From the NCBI RefSeq assembly GCF_023078275.1, contig NC_062974.1, forward strand, positions 25,952,110 to 26,016,109: a stretch of DNA of 64,000 nucleotides, given 5' to 3'. The notes under the pieces were generated by a model that saw only the letters and a list, made by a program, of their open reading frames with translations, made no database searches and was not told where the DNA came from. Within the stretch, counting starts at the first letter, position 1. Each line of letters starts with the position of its first letter. A program made the translations under genes and the position numbers. Shown one piece after another: positions 61,807-64,000 of this stretch. The DNA is from Leguminivora glycinivorella (lineage: Eukaryota > Arthropoda > Insecta > Lepidoptera > Tortricidae).

Positions 61807-62316
61807 CTTAAGGCGCTACAGGAGGGGTCAATTACCCCATACAAACGCTCTCGACTATTTCCTCCCTGGTTTTTGAAGCAATGATTTTTTCAACACAGAT
61901 TACTATTATTTTTATTTGTGTAAGTCCGTTTTGATTTTTTTGATATTCTTAAAGACTTAATTCTTATTTTTAAAGACGTTAGAGCCCATCAAAAATTTCC
62001 AAAAATGGCTTAAAAAAAGGTATGGTATTCAAAATTGGTGGCAATCAGCCAAAAAAACTAAACGGTCCGACAAAATTAGATTATTTCAATGTATGTAGGT
62101 TCTGAAATTTCGTTACGATTGATTAAGTTTTGATGGAGAAAACAGTCGAGAGCGGAACCTCGATTTTAAAGATTTTTTGGAATAACTTTTAACGTTCTTT
62201 GTGGACAATTTTTTTTTCAATTTTTCTAGTTAATAACACTAGTTACTAGTATATTAAACTAGACTCCCCAAATTGAAGGGGGACTCCTTTCCATTTTAGC
62301 TCCTGTAGCGTCTTAA
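61807..62316 (+). mobile_element. Fam-L, complete copy
   Basis: TTAAGGCGCTACAGGAGG and CTCCTGTAGCGTCTTAA are inverted ends of about 15 bases, the clearest in the family. A Fam-B copy follows with no gap. Confidence 0.75.
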
Positions 62317-62317
62317 T

Positions 62318-62496
62318 CCATACTAATATTATAAATGGGAAAGTGTCTGTGCCTGTCCGTTTGTCCGTCTTTCACGGCAAAATGCAGCGACGAATTGACG
62401 TGATTTTTTAAATGGAGATAGTTGAAGTGATGGAGAGTGACATAGGCTACTTTTTTTGTCTTTCTAACGCGAGCGAAGTCGCGGGCAAAAGCTAGT
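62318..62496 (+). mobile_element. Fam-B copy
   Basis: CCATACTAATATTATAAATG to AAGTCGCGGGCAAAAGCTAG, full length. Confidence 0.75.
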
Positions 62497-62756
62497 ACGA
62501 TATAAAATTATAAATTATTACGTTTGGAAACGGCAGGAAACTTTCGATTTAGTATTTACTAGTAATTGGAAGTTAATCTAATTTTAATGGCTGCGGACAA
62601 AAATTCCGTGACTATTATAATTATTTCGATAAGTGGTAATTTGTCTTATGTCACAAAATATTACATAGTCGCACTACATAAGTTTATAAAAACAAACTAG
62701 TGTCACAAATTATTCCAATTCGTTCTATCTATCATAGATATCATAGTTTTATTTTC

Positions 62757-62760
62757 GACG

Positions 62761-62803
<43 letters not shown>

Positions 62804-62978
62804 GTGTGTGTCTGTCTGTGGCATCGTAGCTCCCGAACGGATAAACCGATTTAGATTCAGTTTTTTTTGTTTGAAAGCTGAGTTAGTCGGGAGTGTTCTT
62901 AGCCATGTTTCATGAAAATCGGTCCACTATGTCGCGGTCGGGGGTTTTTTCAAAATTTTAATTTTGTGGTTAGGTTAT
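62757..62978 (+). repeat. Fam-C copy, 5' truncated
   Basis: It starts at GACGTGTCTGTCTGTCTG and runs to TTTTAATTTTGTGGTTAGG. The CCCCCGACGC end is missing. The frame at 62700-62915 is read-through. Confidence 0.75.
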
Positions 62979-63146
62979 ATTTTATTTATTTGGGTCATCA
63001 ACAGCAATTCAAAAAGAAATTTATGACATAAGGAACCATTAACATAGCCAATAACAGATGTCCACAAGTAGGTATACAATAAACAGGCAAAAACTGGTAA
63101 CAAAAGAAAAATACAAATTTAGTAGATAAGGAATGAAGACAAAAAA

Positions 63147-63705
63147 AACCGGCCAAGAGCGTGTCGGGCCACGCTCAGTGTAGGGTTCCGTAGTTTTTCG
63201 TATTTTTCTCAAAAACTACTGAACCTATCAAGTTCAAAACAATTTTCCTAGAAAGTATTTATAAAGTTCTACTTTTGTGATTTTTTTCATATTTTTTAAA
63301 CATATGGTTCAAAAGTTAGAGGGGGGGGGACGCACTTTTTTTTCCTTTAGGAGTGATTATTTCCGAAAATATTAATATTATCAAAAAACGGTCTTAGTAA
63401 ACCCTTATTCATTTTTAAATACCTATCCAACAATATATCACACGTTGGGGTTGGAATGAAAAAAAATATCAGCCCCCACTTTACATGTATGGGGGGTACC
63501 CTAATAAAACATTTTTTTCCATTTTTTATTTTTGCACTTTGTTGGCGTGTTTGATATACGTATTGGTACCAAATTTCAGCTTTCTAGTGCTTACGGTTAC
63601 TGAGATTATCCGCGGACGGACGGACGGACGGACGGACGGACGGACGGACAGACAGACATGGCGAAACTATAAGGGTTCCTAGTTGACTACGGAACCCTAA
63701 AAAAA
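63147..63705 (+). mobile_element. Fam-A, complete copy
   Basis: ACCGGCCAAGAGCGTGTCGG to GACTACGGAACCCTAAAAA with a (CGGA)n run at about 63614-63648. The frame at 63485-63682 is read-through. A LINE-like block (TATTTATTTGGGTCATCAAC) precedes it at 62985. Confidence 0.75.
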
Positions 63706-64000
63706 ACAAAAACAAAAAACGCTGCTGCTTATGAAGTAGGCACTTATAAAACATATAACATAAACATAGAAATTAAATAATTCTAGATTTCGTAAGTTTT
63801 GATCCTGAGAATGTTTTGAGTTTTTGTCCTTTATGAACACAATATTTTTGTCGTCCGTTTTAATATCGTGAAAAGCTATTCTATGAGAAATTATGTGTTA
63901 TTTTAAACTTTCACGATTATTACACAATTATTAGGTTATTTCACGATTATTAGGTGTTGATGTCATTTCAAGCCAGTCTTCTCCGAGACCACGGGGACAA
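63706..64000. other. Unrecognised end of the window
   Basis: The final TCTCCGAGACCACGGGGACA (63980-63999) is the reverse of the block near 26728, a short dispersed repeat. Confidence 0.4.

Overview
This window looks like 64 kb of repeat-packed intergenic or intronic DNA from an insect, most probably a moth or butterfly (Lepidoptera). It is AT-rich. No complete host gene, rRNA, CRISPR array or bacterial operon is visible, and I saw no viral gene. The Lepidoptera call rests on recognising several dispersed tRNA-derived SINEs and short inverted-repeat elements common in that order. It is established knowledge plus inference, not a database result.

Families are named by letter or number here because I cannot look up library names. 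SINE1 starts GCGCTGGTGGCC. SINE2 starts GACCGGTCTGG. SINE3 contains GGTCTAGTGGTAAAGAC. SINE4 contains a GCTTCCGTAGCTC or GGTCGGCTGGCGC tRNA-like head. Fam-A (~555 bp) runs from ACCGGCCAAGAGCGTGTCGG to GACTACGGAACCCTAAAAA. Fam-R is a relative of A. Fam-B starts TCCATACTAATATTATAAAT and ends GCAAAAGCTAGT. Fam-C contains CCCCCGACGC plus a (CTGT)n run. Fam-D is LINE 3' sequence. Fam-I carries GGGGTAGGCAGAG. Fam-J is a CpG-rich element ending CATTCGGCTACG. Fam-K, L, M, N and O are further elements with definable ends.

Layout. 1-9 kb: small inverted-repeat elements, a SINE1 inserted in a SINE4-like copy, LINE tails and a CpG-rich element with a TAA duplication. 9-22 kb: Fam-A, a Fam-M element nested in Fam-N, SINEs, a cluster of perfect hairpins (15.7-16.0 kb), a TATA-containing promoter-like block (16.37 kb), and at 19.7-21.4 kb the only long coding sequence, the C-terminal half of a non-LTR retrotransposon protein (reverse transcriptase plus R2-like zinc knuckle and endonuclease motifs). 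22-30 kb: a 111-bp inverted repeat with tRNA-like arms, a Fam-O element with a retro-insertion, a hAT-like element with a perfect 8-bp target duplication, and long unrecognised AT-rich stretches. 30.9-32.1 kb: a 120-bp minisatellite whose unit is exactly 40 codons. 32.15-35.23 kb: an unidentified 3.08-kb inverted-repeat element splitting a Fam-A copy and holding two exon-like blocks. 36-44 kb: a second Fam-O copy, Fam-A tandem, SINEs, Fam-M and B copies. 44.95-51.02 kb: a piggyBac-like element (TTAA duplication) containing Fam-R, which is split by a PIF/Harbinger-like element with 217-bp hyper-CpG inverted ends and a broken transposase start, itself full of later insertions. 51-64 kb: Fam-C, L, B, J and A copies, a mariner-type and a hAT-type short element, SINE2/SINE4 copies.

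The biology here is transposon biology: source elements (LINE, Harbinger, piggyBac, hAT) represented by dead copies, and many short non-autonomous families that probably used their enzymes. Repeated nesting with recognisable target duplications, and unoccupied copies of the same sites elsewhere in the window, allow the order of several insertions to be worked out.
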